The translations under genes and the position numbers were made by a program. From Actinacidiphila rubida (lineage in GTDB: Bacteria > Actinomycetota > Actinomycetes > Streptomycetales > Streptomycetaceae): a stretch of DNA of 64,000 nucleotides. The stretch is taken from assembly GCF_900110255.1 (NCBI RefSeq), contig NZ_FODD01000004.1, forward strand, positions 286,843 to 350,842. Reading direction: 5' to 3'. A model generated the notes under the pieces. It saw only the letters and a program-made list of their open reading frames with translations, searched no databases and had not been told where the DNA came from. Numbering within the stretch: position 1 is the stretch's first letter; every line of letters begins with the position of its first letter. Shown here one piece after another: positions 26,243 to 34,231 of the stretch.

Positions 26243-27181
26243 GTGTTCTGGCCGGCACCGATGTATCTGCCGCTGCTGGTGAGCGCGGTGCTCGCCGTGG
26301 TGGCGCCGTGGGCGGGACGCCGGATGGCGCCGCGCGCGGGGGCATGGGCGATGACGTGCGCCGCCGTGGTGGCGGCGGGTACCTGGCTCACCGAGCTGGC
26401 GATCCTGGCCTTCACCGCGGTGGGGCAGCTGCCACCGGTGGCCGCGCTCGGCCCCTGGTCGGTGCGGGTGCTCGCGGCCGAGGACCCGGTGGACCGGGAG
26501 TTCGCCGCGGTGTGCGCCGGCGTGGTGCTCGTCGTACTGGTCAGCGCCACCGTGGCGTCCTGGCGCCGGGGCCGCGCGCTGGTCGGCGCGTGGCGGGAGT
26601 GCCGCGGGCTGGCCGCCGGCGGTGACCTGGCCGTGGTGGAGGACCCGGTGCCCACCGCGTTCGCCGTCCTCGGCCTGCCGGGCCGGGTGGTGGTCTCGTC
26701 CGGGATGCTGCGGGTCCTGGACGCGCGGGAGCGCAGCGCGCTCCTCGCCCATGAGCGGGCCCATCTGCGCCACCGCCACCACCTGTTCACGCTGATCCTG
26801 CATCTGACGGCGGTGGTCGATCCGGCCCTGCGGCCACTGGAGCGGGCGGGCGCGTTCGCCGTCGAGCGCTGGGCGGACGAGGACGCCGGCGTGGTGGTCT
26901 CCGACCGGCCGCTGGTGGCCCGGGCGATAGCGCGCGCGGCTCTGGCGTCGAACCGGGCGCGGACGGCGTCCCTCGGGGCGACCGGCGGCCCGGTGCCGCA
27001 ACGGGTGCGGGCGCTGCTGGCCCCGCCGGTCCCGCGCCGTACGGGCGCGGCCCTGGCCTTCGCCGCCCTGATCGCCGCGTGCGGCGTCAGCCTGGCCATC
27101 ACGGCCCATGACACGGAGCGGCTGTTCGAGGCGGCGATGCACGCCCCGCGGGTCACCGGAGCGCGGCTTCCCCCGCGGTGA
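26243..27181 (+). CDS. M56-family (BlaR1-like) membrane metallopeptidase
   Basis: 312 residues. Three hydrophobic helices (from YLPLLVSAVLAVV, MTCAAVVAAGTWL and AAVCAGVVLVVLV) precede the cytoplasmic zinc peptidase core with HERAH in LLAHERAHLRHRHH and a downstream Glu in ERWADEDA. A fourth helix (GAALAFAALIAACGV) is followed by only about 30 residues. It therefore lacks the extracellular penicillin-binding sensor domain of BlaR1, so the signal is unlikely to be beta-lactam acylation. It probably cleaves the repressor encoded just upstream. GTG start, three bases after the repressor stop codon. Confidence 0.9.
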   Translation: MFWPAPMYLPLLVSAVLAVVAPWAGRRMAPRAGAWAMTCAAVVAAGTWLTELAILAFTAVGQLPPVAALGPWSVRVLAAEDPVDREFAAVCAGVVLVVLVSATVASWRRGRALVGAWRECRGLAAGGDLAVVEDPVPTAFAVLGLPGRVVVSSGMLRVLDARERSALLAHERAHLRHRHHLFTLILHLTAVVDPALRPLERAGAFAVERWADEDAGVVVSDRPLVARAIARAALASNRARTASLGATGGPVPQRVRALLAPPVPRRTGAALAFAALIAACGVSLAITAHDTERLFEAAMHAPRVTGARLPPR

Positions 27182-27374
27182 CGGGCCCTCGGCCGGTGAT
27201 CGCGCGGGCCGGACGGACGGCGGGGACGGCGGGACCGTGGTGGGCGGCGAGCTGTGGCGGACGGCGGGCGCTGGCGCGGCGGGCGGCGGCGCGGCGGGCG
27301 TTGGCGCGGGTGCGTCCCGTCGCTCGCGTGAACCGTGTCACGGTCAGGTATGACCGGAGGCGCCCCCGGGGACC

Positions 27375-28028
27375 GTGTCCGTTGTGAACGGAGGCTCTCT
27401 TCCCTGGCTGGCACTGCCCCTGGGGCACGGCCCCTGGATCGCCGCGGCCGCGGCGTTCGCCGTCACACCGGGCGCCCTGTGGCTGCTGGCACTGGTGCTG
27501 GAACGCCGCCTGATGGGCCCGCGCACCGAGTTCGTCGCGGTGCTGCTCGGCGATCCGCTGCTGGCTGTCGCGGTCGGGCTGGGGGTGTGGCGGATCGGCG
27601 CGGGGCGTCCGGGTGGGGCGGCGGGGCCGTGGTGGGCGCTGGCCTCCGGCGCGGGATGGCTGTGCTTCGGCCTGGTGCAGTGGCGCGGCGAGCAGCGGGC
27701 CGGGTACTTCACCCGCCAGCAGGCGTTCGCCCCGACCAAGGTCTGGCACCAGCTGGTGGTCTATCCCCTGCTCGGCTCCTGGCTGTGGGCGGCCGGGATC
27801 GGCGGCCTGCTGGCGCCGGGATCGGGCCCGGGGGCCGTCGCGGGCCGGGTCGGCATCGTGGCGTGCGTCGCGGTCTGGGCGCTGGTCAATGTCTACGACC
27901 GGCGGCGTCCGAAGCTGGGACATCCGCCCTACGACTGGCGCCGGCTCCGCCCGTTCCCCCAGCCCTGGCCGGCCTCCTCACTCACCCTGCGTGCCTACCG
28001 GGCGGCGGCCGGCGGCCGGCGGACGTGA
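27375..28028 (+). CDS. Four-helix membrane protein of unknown function
   Basis: 217 residues, family not recognised. Hydrophobic segments occur around 18-42, 53-72, 85-100 and two near 130-170 (LVVYPLLGSWLWAAGIGG, VGIVACVAVWALV). The C-terminus is basic and proline-rich. The motif LVQWRGEQRAGYF-TRQQAFAPTKVWHQ between helices is polar and may be functional. Start GTG 27375 (alternative GTG 27384). The gene is between the BlaI/M56 pair and the envelope genes on the same strand as the pair, with a 193-base gap, so it may or may not be cotranscribed. Confidence 0.75.
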   Translation: MSVVNGGSLPWLALPLGHGPWIAAAAAFAVTPGALWLLALVLERRLMGPRTEFVAVLLGDPLLAVAVGLGVWRIGAGRPGGAAGPWWALASGAGWLCFGLVQWRGEQRAGYFTRQQAFAPTKVWHQLVVYPLLGSWLWAAGIGGLLAPGSGPGAVAGRVGIVACVAVWALVNVYDRRRPKLGHPPYDWRRLRPFPQPWPASSLTLRAYRAAAGGRRT

Positions 28029-28076
28029 CCTCGCGGGCAGCGGCCGTGGCGCGGTGCGGCCGTCGGCCGCCCGGGC

Positions 28077-28733
28077 TCAGCGGGAGGGGAACCGGATGAC
28101 GGACGCGACGAACACCGTCGGCCGGTCGGGGGTGCCGAGGTCCACCGTGATCGCGTGGGACGGTCGCGGGCTCGGGGAGGCCGAGGTCATGCCTGCCCAG
28201 TCGCCGCCGGCGGGGAAGGTCCAGGGGACCTTGGCGGCCAGTGCGGCGGGGATCGACACCGCGCGCAGGCCAGGGTGCAGGTCGGCGGGTCCGGCGCCGA
28301 GCTGCCGCAGGAACGCGGCGAGCCCGTCCCTCGTGGTGGTGAACTGCACGTAGAGGGTGTCCTTCGTCCAGGAGTTGGCCTCGTAGAAGGCGACGTTCTC
28401 CGCCTGGTCGGGGATCGGAACGCGGTAGACGGCCTGCTGCACGGGCGAGGGCGTCTCCTGGGTCAGCCCGGCCAGTTCGGTGCTGAGCTCGCGGGCGGCC
28501 GGCACGTTGTGGCTCTGGTCGGCCGCGACGGCGAAGTAGCCGGCCGACACGAGGACCAGGAGCAGGCCCGCGATGCGGCCGCGCATCCCCCTCGCCGTCC
28601 GGGGAGGGCGGACCGGGGGCGGTGCCGCCGATGGCTCGTTCTTTTCGGGGGTGTCCGGACCCTCCTCCGCTTCTACTTCTCGTAGTAGGTTGGCCGGGCA
28701 CTCGATCCGGCCCGTCGCGCTCTCGGCGCGCAT
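28077..28733 (-). CDS. Single-pass membrane protein with extracytoplasmic domain, unknown function
   Basis: 218 residues if the ATG at 28733 is used; that start has an excellent AAGGAGGTGGAGG site. A hydrophilic stretch of about 50 residues is followed by one membrane helix (RIAGLLLVLVSAGYFAVA) and an outside domain of about 150 residues without a family match I recognise. An alternative start at 28586 would place the helix at the very N-terminus, but its ribosome site is poor. Odd feature: two consecutive CTA leucine codons, very rare in Streptomyces, overlap candidate BlaI operator B inside the reading frame. That overlap suggests either a short cytoplasmic extension under operator constraint or a wrong start. 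Confidence 0.72.
   Translation of the reverse strand: MRAESATGRIECPANLLREVEAEEGPDTPEKNEPSAAPPPVRPPRTARGMRGRIAGLLLVLVSAGYFAVAADQSHNVPAARELSTELAGLTQETPSPVQQAVYRVPIPDQAENVAFYEANSWTKDTLYVQFTTTRDGLAAFLRQLGAGPADLHPGLRAVSIPAALAAKVPWTFPAGGDWAGMTSASPSPRPSHAITVDLGTPDRPTVFVASVIRFPSR
28673..28688. promoter_or_regulatory. Candidate BlaI operator, site B (inside the ORF)
   Basis: CTACTTC-TC-GTAGTAG, the best dyad of the three (six of seven left-arm bases match the ideal CTACTAC). It lies 45 bases inside the membrane protein gene if ATG 28733 is correct. Confidence 0.6.
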
Positions 28734-28749
28734 CCTCCACCTCCTTCCT

Positions 28750-28792
28750 GGGGCTTTCCCGGGGCTTTCCTGGGGCTTTCACGGGGTTCTAC
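28750..28792. repeat. Tandem 11-base repeat
   Basis: Units GGGGCTTTCCC, GGGGCTTTCCT and GGGGCTTTCAC at 28750, 28761 and 28772-82, followed by a degenerate GGGGTTCTAC. The period is close to one helical turn, so the repeats present the same DNA face. They lie just upstream of the ribosome site of the minus-strand gene, between it and operator C. Confidence 0.85.
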
Positions 28793-28837
28793 TCGGCCTC
28801 TTCCCGACCTCTCCTCGGGTCGACCGCTCCCCAATTT

Positions 28838-28853
28838 CTACATCATGTAGTAG
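28838..28853. promoter_or_regulatory. Candidate BlaI operator, site C (divergent promoter region)
   Basis: CTACATC-AT-GTAGTAG, containing the TACA/TGTA pair typical of BlaI/MecI sites. It sits in the middle of the 253-base gap between the minus-strand membrane protein gene and the plus-strand glycosyltransferase, so it could control both. Confidence 0.65.
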
Positions 28854-28986
28854 CTTCGCCTCTCAGCGCCGCCGCATTCGAGCCATCGCCTCGGCCCGCC
28901 CGCGGGCCTGCTTCGGCCTGCGCGCGGTCCGCTCTGGCCCGGGGCCTGCCCGGCCGTCCCCGTTGCCGTCTGGAGGCTGATCGACC

Positions 28987-30348
28987 GTGCCCGACCGACC
29001 CGAACCGCTGCCGGGCACGGCACCCGCCCCCGCCACCACCCCGCGACGAAGCGCCCCGCAGCGGATCGCCGTCATCTCCGCGAGCGTCGGCGCCGGGCAC
29101 GACGGGGCTGCCGCCGGGCTCGCCGACCGGCTCACCGCGCAGGGCTTCACGGTGGACCGGCAGGACTTCCTCGACGTGCTGCCCGCGGGCGCCGGCCGGC
29201 TGCTGTGCGGCAGCTACCACCGCCTGCTGACCTGGGCGCCGGAGGGCTACCAGCACCTCTACCGGGCGACCGACCGCGCCTCCCGGCCGGGCCTGGTGTG
29301 GCGGGCGCTGTTCCGCAGCGCCGAACGCCGCCTGCTGCGTGGCCTCGCGCCGGACACCTGCGCGGTCGTCTCCACGTACCCGGGCGCCAGCCAGGTGCTC
29401 GGCGCGCTGCGCCTGCGGGGCCGCCTGACCGTGCCCGCCCTGACCTACCTCACCGACTTCTCCGTCCATGCCCTGTGGATCGCTCCGGGGATCGACGCCC
29501 ACCTGGCCGTCCACGCCGTGCCCGCGGCTCAGGCGCATGCCCAGGGCGCCGCCGGCGTCACGGTCGCCGGTCCGGTCACCGACGCGCGCTTCACCCCGGC
29601 CACGGACGGGCAGCGGCCCGCCGCACGCACCCGGTTCGGGCTTCCCGCGCAGGCGCCGCTGGCCCTGCTGGTGGCCGGTTCCTGGGGCGTCGGACCGGTG
29701 CGGCGGGCCGCCGCCGAGATACGGGCGACGGGGCTGGCCGTCCCGGTCGTGGTGTGCGGCCGCAACACCGCACTCGTCGAGGAGCTGAAGCAGGACGGCA
29801 TCGCGTTCGCCTTCGGCTGGGTCGACGACATGCCCGGCCTGATGCACGCCTGCGACGTCCTGGTCCAGAACGCCGGCGGGCTGACCTCACTGGAGGCGTT
29901 CGCGGCCGGACTGCCGGTGGCGAGCTACCGCTGCATCCCCGGGCACGGCCGCACGAACGCCGAAGCGCTGGAGGAGGCCGGCCTGGCCGCGTGGATCCGC
30001 GGCCCGGAGGACCTGGCTCCCGTCCTCGCCGACCTGCTGCACGGCGCACGGGGCAGCGACCAGCGCGCGGCGGGGATCGCCCTGCACCGGTCCGCGCCGG
30101 GCCCGGTGCCCGCCGTCGCCGCCCGCACGGGACACCGGCCCGACGGGACCCCGCCCTCGCAGGGGCCCGGGGGTCCCCGGTGGCGCCGCCAGAACCGGCG
30201 CCGGGGCCGCGCACGCGTGGTGGCGGCCGTGGCCGCGGTGGTGGCCACCCTCACGCTGGGGATCGCCGCGCCGCTGGCCGACGCCTTCGGCCACGCCCCG
30301 GGAGGCATCATCGCCGTCACCCACTACCTGGACGGAGACCGGTCATGA
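28987..30348 (+). CDS. MGDG-synthase-like glycosyltransferase with C-terminal helix
   Basis: 453 residues. The N-terminal half has the monogalactosyldiacylglycerol synthase pattern: AVISASVGAGHDGAAAGLA, QDFLDVLP, and YLTDFSVHALWIAPG. The C-terminal GT28-like nucleotide-sugar part has GSWGVGPVRRAA, VCGRN, and QNAGGLTSLEAFAAGLPV. It probably transfers a sugar to a lipid or membrane-linked acceptor (MurG-like fold). Near the C-terminus, a basic stretch is followed by a hydrophobic helix (VVAAVAAVVATLTLGIAA), which would anchor the enzyme. Start GTG 28987 behind GGAGG. The last codons overlap the following deacetylase gene by ATGA, so translation is coupled. Candidate BlaI operator C is 134 bases upstream. 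Confidence 0.88.
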   Translation: MPDRPEPLPGTAPAPATTPRRSAPQRIAVISASVGAGHDGAAAGLADRLTAQGFTVDRQDFLDVLPAGAGRLLCGSYHRLLTWAPEGYQHLYRATDRASRPGLVWRALFRSAERRLLRGLAPDTCAVVSTYPGASQVLGALRLRGRLTVPALTYLTDFSVHALWIAPGIDAHLAVHAVPAAQAHAQGAAGVTVAGPVTDARFTPATDGQRPAARTRFGLPAQAPLALLVAGSWGVGPVRRAAAEIRATGLAVPVVVCGRNTALVEELKQDGIAFAFGWVDDMPGLMHACDVLVQNAGGLTSLEAFAAGLPVASYRCIPGHGRTNAEALEEAGLAAWIRGPEDLAPVLADLLHGARGSDQRAAGIALHRSAPGPVPAVAARTGHRPDGTPPSQGPGGPRWRRQNRRRGRARVVAAVAAVVATLTLGIAAPLADAFGHAPGGIIAVTHYLDGDRS

Positions 30349-31088
30349 CGCCCGCCCGCACCGCCCTCGTCGCCTCCACCGCCGTCCTGCCCGCGCTCGC
30401 CGCGCTGCAGGCCGCACCGGTGATCTCCACCTTCGGGCCGCTCCGGAACAGGACCATGCCGCGCCTGTCCGGGCAGGGCCGCCCGGACCACGTCGCCCTC
30501 ACCTTCGACGACGGTCCCGACCACCTGTCCACCCCGCACTTCCTGACCGCGCTGCAGCGCCGCGAGCTGAGCGCGACCTTCTTCCTCCTCGGCTCGATGC
30601 TGGCCCGCTCCCCCGGGCTGGCCAAGGAGATGGCGGACGCCGGCCACGAGATAGGCATCCACGGCTGGTACCACAGCCCGCTGCTCGTCCGCGGCCCGCG
30701 CGCCACGTACGACGACCTGGCCCGCGCCCGTGACGACCTGGCCCGCGTCACCGGCCGCCCGCCCGTGCTCTTCCGGCCCCCCTACGGCGTGATGACCACG
30801 GCGGCCCACCTTGCCTGCCGCCGCCTCGGCCTCACCCCGGTGCTGTGGACCTGCTGGGGCGAGGACTGGCGCAAGCGCGCCACGCCCCGGTCCGTCGAGG
30901 ACACCGTCCTGCGGGACCTGCGCGGCGGTGGCACGATCCTTCTGCACGACTCCGACTGCACCTCCGCCACGGGCTCCTGGCGCACGACCCTGCGTGCCCT
31001 GCCCCGCATCCTCGACACGTGCCAGGAAAGGGGCTGGCAGGTCGGCCCGCTGCGTGAGCACGGGGTCCCTGGAATTCCGGCAAACTGA
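30345..31088 (+). CDS. Polysaccharide deacetylase (NodB/CE4 family)
   Basis: 247 residues. CE4 motifs are in order: TFDDGPD (metal Asp and catalytic base), HEIGIHGWYHS (the two metal His), RPPYG, and LLHDSD. Such enzymes remove N-acetyl groups from peptidoglycan or other amino-sugar polymers outside the cell. A single N-terminal hydrophobic segment (ALVASTAVLPALAALQA) acts as signal or anchor. The ATG overlaps the glycosyltransferase stop (ATGA). Together the pair could synthesise and then de-acetylate an envelope glycan or glycolipid, which can give resistance to lysozyme-type attack. The glycan itself is unknown. Confidence 0.92.
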   Translation: MTPARTALVASTAVLPALAALQAAPVISTFGPLRNRTMPRLSGQGRPDHVALTFDDGPDHLSTPHFLTALQRRELSATFFLLGSMLARSPGLAKEMADAGHEIGIHGWYHSPLLVRGPRATYDDLARARDDLARVTGRPPVLFRPPYGVMTTAAHLACRRLGLTPVLWTCWGEDWRKRATPRSVEDTVLRDLRGGGTILLHDSDCTSATGSWRTTLRALPRILDTCQERGWQVGPLREHGVPGIPAN

Positions 31089-31097
31089 ACTGGGTAC
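31072..31097 (+). promoter_or_regulatory. Candidate sigma-B promoter
   Basis: GAATT-N15-GGGTAC fits GNNTN-N14-16-GGGTAY. It overlaps the 3' end of the deacetylase gene and would transcribe the small membrane protein at 31242. The chance of a random match is not negligible. Confidence 0.4.
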
Positions 31098-31241
31098 GGT
31101 GGCCGCCGTGTTGTCCTGTCCGTCGCCGCCCTGCGGCGATTCGACTCGACTTCTCCACCAGGAGGTCGCCCGGAAGGTGATCTGCTGGGGCACACTCGCG
31201 GCGAGACTTCCGCGACGATGACCGACGTCAGGAGACACCCG

Positions 31242-31511
31242 GTGTCACGCCATGGCTCTCACTCCGCGCCGCCGACCGGGCCGCGCGTCCCAGGACCGGC
31301 GGACGGGTCGCCCGGCCGTGCGCGGCCGCAGCGGCGCGCGCAGGGTCCCGCCGGACGGGACCCTCGTCCCGTCGATGAGGGCGGCGTCCGCGCGGTGGCG
31401 ATCCGCGCCGCCGAGCTGTCCGCGTGCTGCGTGACGTCGTTCGTGGCGAGCCTGCTGCTGGTGGTGGCCCTCGGCGCCGTGGCCTTCCTCATCTACACGA
31501 TGTCCAAGTAG
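31242..31511 (+). CDS. Small membrane protein with C-terminal helix
   Basis: 89 residues, family not recognised. About 65 residues are Pro, Arg and Gly-rich and hydrophilic, then one hydrophobic helix (VASLLLVVALGAVAFLIY) ends four residues before the stop, giving a tail-anchored layout. GTG 31242 follows AGGAGACACCCG; an in-frame ATG at 31218 overlaps the stop of a 14-codon ORF (31177-31221) as ATGA. Coding support is moderate: the hydrophobic tail and GC3 pattern look real. Confidence 0.6.
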   Translation: MSRHGSHSAPPTGPRVPGPADGSPGRARPQRRAQGPAGRDPRPVDEGGVRAVAIRAAELSACCVTSFVASLLLVVALGAVAFLIYTMSK

Positions 31512-31679
31512 CCACACCCTGCGGCGGGTGGGCGGGGCCGGGCCAGGCCGATTCGCGCCGAGACGGGCCGCGCCCGATGGGCCCGAGTGTGCGGGGCCGG
31601 GTCGGCCGGGACGTGATCGACGCCGACCGCGCGCCGGCCCGCCCTCCTTCTCAGCCCCGGCCGTCCGGAGGCGGCGACA

Positions 31680-32252
31680 CTATTCCCAGAGCCATGGCTC
31701 GCCCTCCTCTTCGCCCTCGGTGGCGGCCTCCTGGGCCAGGGCATCGCGCACGACTCTGAGGGCCAGTCCCTCGGAGTACCCCTTGCGGGCGAGCATGCCG
31801 GCCAGGCGTCTGATGCGCTTGTCGCGTTCCAGGCCCCGGGTGGACCGGAGCCGGCGCCCGACCAGCTCGCGGGCCGTCGCCTCCTCCTGCTCGGAGTCGA
31901 GCAGCTCGACCGCCTCGGTCACCAGCTCGGCGTCCACACCGCGATGGTGGAGTTCCCGTGCGAGGGCACGGCGGGCCAGTCCACGTCCCCGGTGGCGGGA
32001 CTCCACCCAGGCGTTGGCGAAGGCCTGGTCGTCGATCAGGCCCACGTCCTCGAAGCGCTCGAGGACGTGCTGGGCCACGTCGTCCGGGATCTCCCGCTTC
32101 CGCATGGCGTCCGCGAGTTGCCTGCGGGTGCGGGGGGTTCCGGTGAGTAGGCGCAGGCACAGGGCCCGTGCCTGCTCCTCCGGGTCGAGCGGCGGCTCTT
32201 GCGAGGCCCTCGACTCGGAAGAGCCGCCGCGTCCTTGGGAGTTGCGCACCAT
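31680..32252 (-). CDS. recX: Regulatory protein RecX
   Basis: 190 residues. RecX binds RecA filaments and limits their extension and ATPase. The three-helix tandem repeats are visible: ARALCLRLLTGTPRTRRQLADAMRKREIP, VLERFEDVGLIDDQAFANAWV, RRALARELHHRGV, and AGMLARKGYSEGLALRVV. The start ATG lies four bases after the recA stop, so the genes are cotranscribed as in most actinobacteria. The N-terminal 25 residues are a disordered extension. An in-frame GTG is the second codon. Confidence 0.96.
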   Translation of the reverse strand: MVRNSQGRGGSSESRASQEPPLDPEEQARALCLRLLTGTPRTRRQLADAMRKREIPDDVAQHVLERFEDVGLIDDQAFANAWVESRHRGRGLARRALARELHHRGVDAELVTEAVELLDSEQEEATARELVGRRLRSTRGLERDKRIRRLAGMLARKGYSEGLALRVVRDALAQEAATEGEEEGEPWLWE

Positions 32253-32256
32253 GGTG

Positions 32257-33384
<1,128 letters not shown>

Positions 33385-33427
33385 GGGTTCCACCCGGGAT
33401 GTCTGGTTCGATCGCTTCACGTCCACG

Positions 33428-33450
33428 ACGCTAGCGCCTGCCACTGACAA
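33428..33450 (-). promoter_or_regulatory. RecA/LexA-independent DNA-damage promoter (RecA-NDp type) of recA
   Basis: On the minus strand TTGTCAGTG (33450-33442), eight bases, then TAGCGT (33433-33428). This matches TTGTCRGTG-N8-TAnnnT exactly, the promoter class that PafBC controls in mycobacteria and that has been noted at Streptomyces recA. Confidence 0.85.
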
Positions 33451-33473
33451 TGCGCCCGGACGTCCCCCCGACC

Positions 33474-33482
33474 TGTGGATAA
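33474..33482 (-). promoter_or_regulatory. DnaA-box-like element TTATCCACA upstream of recA
   Basis: TGTGGATAA on the plus strand, within CCTGTGGATAACTCC. It is 24 bases upstream of the -35 element of the recA DNA-damage promoter. Confidence 0.5.
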
Positions 33483-33582
33483 CTCCGGCGTCGAGTACCG
33501 GGGGACGTGCCGGGAAAGCCGTGCACCGACCCCGGTCGCGCACTGCCGCCGGGACGGATTTTCCCGCCCGACACTTCCATCA

Positions 33583-33594
33583 GAATGGATGTTC
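33583..33594 (-). promoter_or_regulatory. Candidate LexA/SOS (Cheo-type) box upstream of recA
   Basis: On the minus strand GAAC-ATCC-ATTC within TCGAACATCCATTC. The first half-site matches the actinobacterial TCGAAC exactly; the second (ATTC for GTTC) has a mismatch. It is about 200 bases upstream of the recA start and near the 3' end of the ArsR gene. Confidence 0.5.
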
Positions 33595-33633
33595 GATTTT
33601 CGTGTCAAGCGACCCGCCGACGGCCGCGCCGAC

Positions 33634-34173
33634 TCAGACCGGACCGCCCGCCTCCGGCCTGGCCCGCTCGTACATCGCGACCAGCACGCCGTGCACGGCG
33701 TCGTCGGCCGCCCCTTCCTCGGCCTCGTCCACCAGCCGGGCCAGGGTCTCGCCGAGCACGCGGGCCTGCTCCGGCGTCAGCCGCAGATGCCGGAGCGTCA
33801 CCACGGTCTCCGCCGCCGAGCGGTCCAGTTCCTGGGCGAACGCGCCGAACATCGCGACCGTGCCGGCGCCCGCCGGTTCGGCGATCAGCATCCTGCGGGC
33901 GGTGCGCTGGTAGTGCTGCTCCGTCCCGCCCCGCACCTGCCGGGTCTCGGCGACGTACACCAGACCCGCCTCGCGCAGGACCTTCAGGTGGTGGGCCACG
34001 TTGCCCTTGCCCACCTCGAGCTGGGCGGCGAGCCCGCTGATGGTGGCCGGGCGGTGGCCGAGGGCGAACAGCAGCCGCTGGCGGAGCGGGTGGGCCAGTG
34101 CGGCGAACTGCTGGGGCGAGCCGACCTCCTGGACGTCCTGGGGCGGCTGCGGGCGCGGAGTCTCGTCGGGCAT
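33634..34173 (-). CDS. ArsR-type winged-helix transcriptional regulator
   Basis: 179 residues. The winged-helix domain spans FAALAHPLRQRLLFALGHRPATISGLAAQLEVGKGNVAHHLKVLREAGLV, with the recognition helix in NVAHHLKVLREAGL. The C-terminal half is helical and resembles the regulators that carry a helical ligand or dimerisation region. No ArsR-type metal cysteines are visible, so metal sensing is unlikely. It is divergent from an S41 peptidase gene; the 58-base gap contains an inverted repeat that may be its operator. The ATG at 34173 has only a weak ribosome site. Confidence 0.9.
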   Translation of the reverse strand: MPDETPRPQPPQDVQEVGSPQQFAALAHPLRQRLLFALGHRPATISGLAAQLEVGKGNVAHHLKVLREAGLVYVAETRQVRGGTEQHYQRTARRMLIAEPAGAGTVAMFGAFAQELDRSAAETVVTLRHLRLTPEQARVLGETLARLVDEAEEGAADDAVHGVLVAMYERARPEAGGPV

Positions 34174-34191
34174 GGATTAAGTGTCCAATCC
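34174..34191. promoter_or_regulatory. Inverted repeat GGATT-N8-AATCC between the ArsR-type gene and S41 gene
   Basis: GGATT at 34174-34178 and AATCC at 34187-34191. It begins one base upstream of the regulator ATG and ends two bases before the -35 of the opposing promoter, so bound protein could block both. Candidate operator for autoregulation. Confidence 0.5.
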
Positions 34192-34193
34192 TC

Positions 34194-34223
34194 TTGACGC
34201 TTTCGCAAGACCGGTGCTCTACT
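34194..34223 (+). promoter_or_regulatory. Promoter of the S41 peptidase gene (leaderless)
   Basis: TTGACG (34194-34199), 18 bases, TCTACT (34218-34223). The ATG at 34232 is eight bases beyond the -10, so transcription would begin at the start codon. No Shine-Dalgarno is present, which fits a leaderless mRNA. Confidence 0.65.
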
Positions 34224-34231
34224 CCTCTGCC

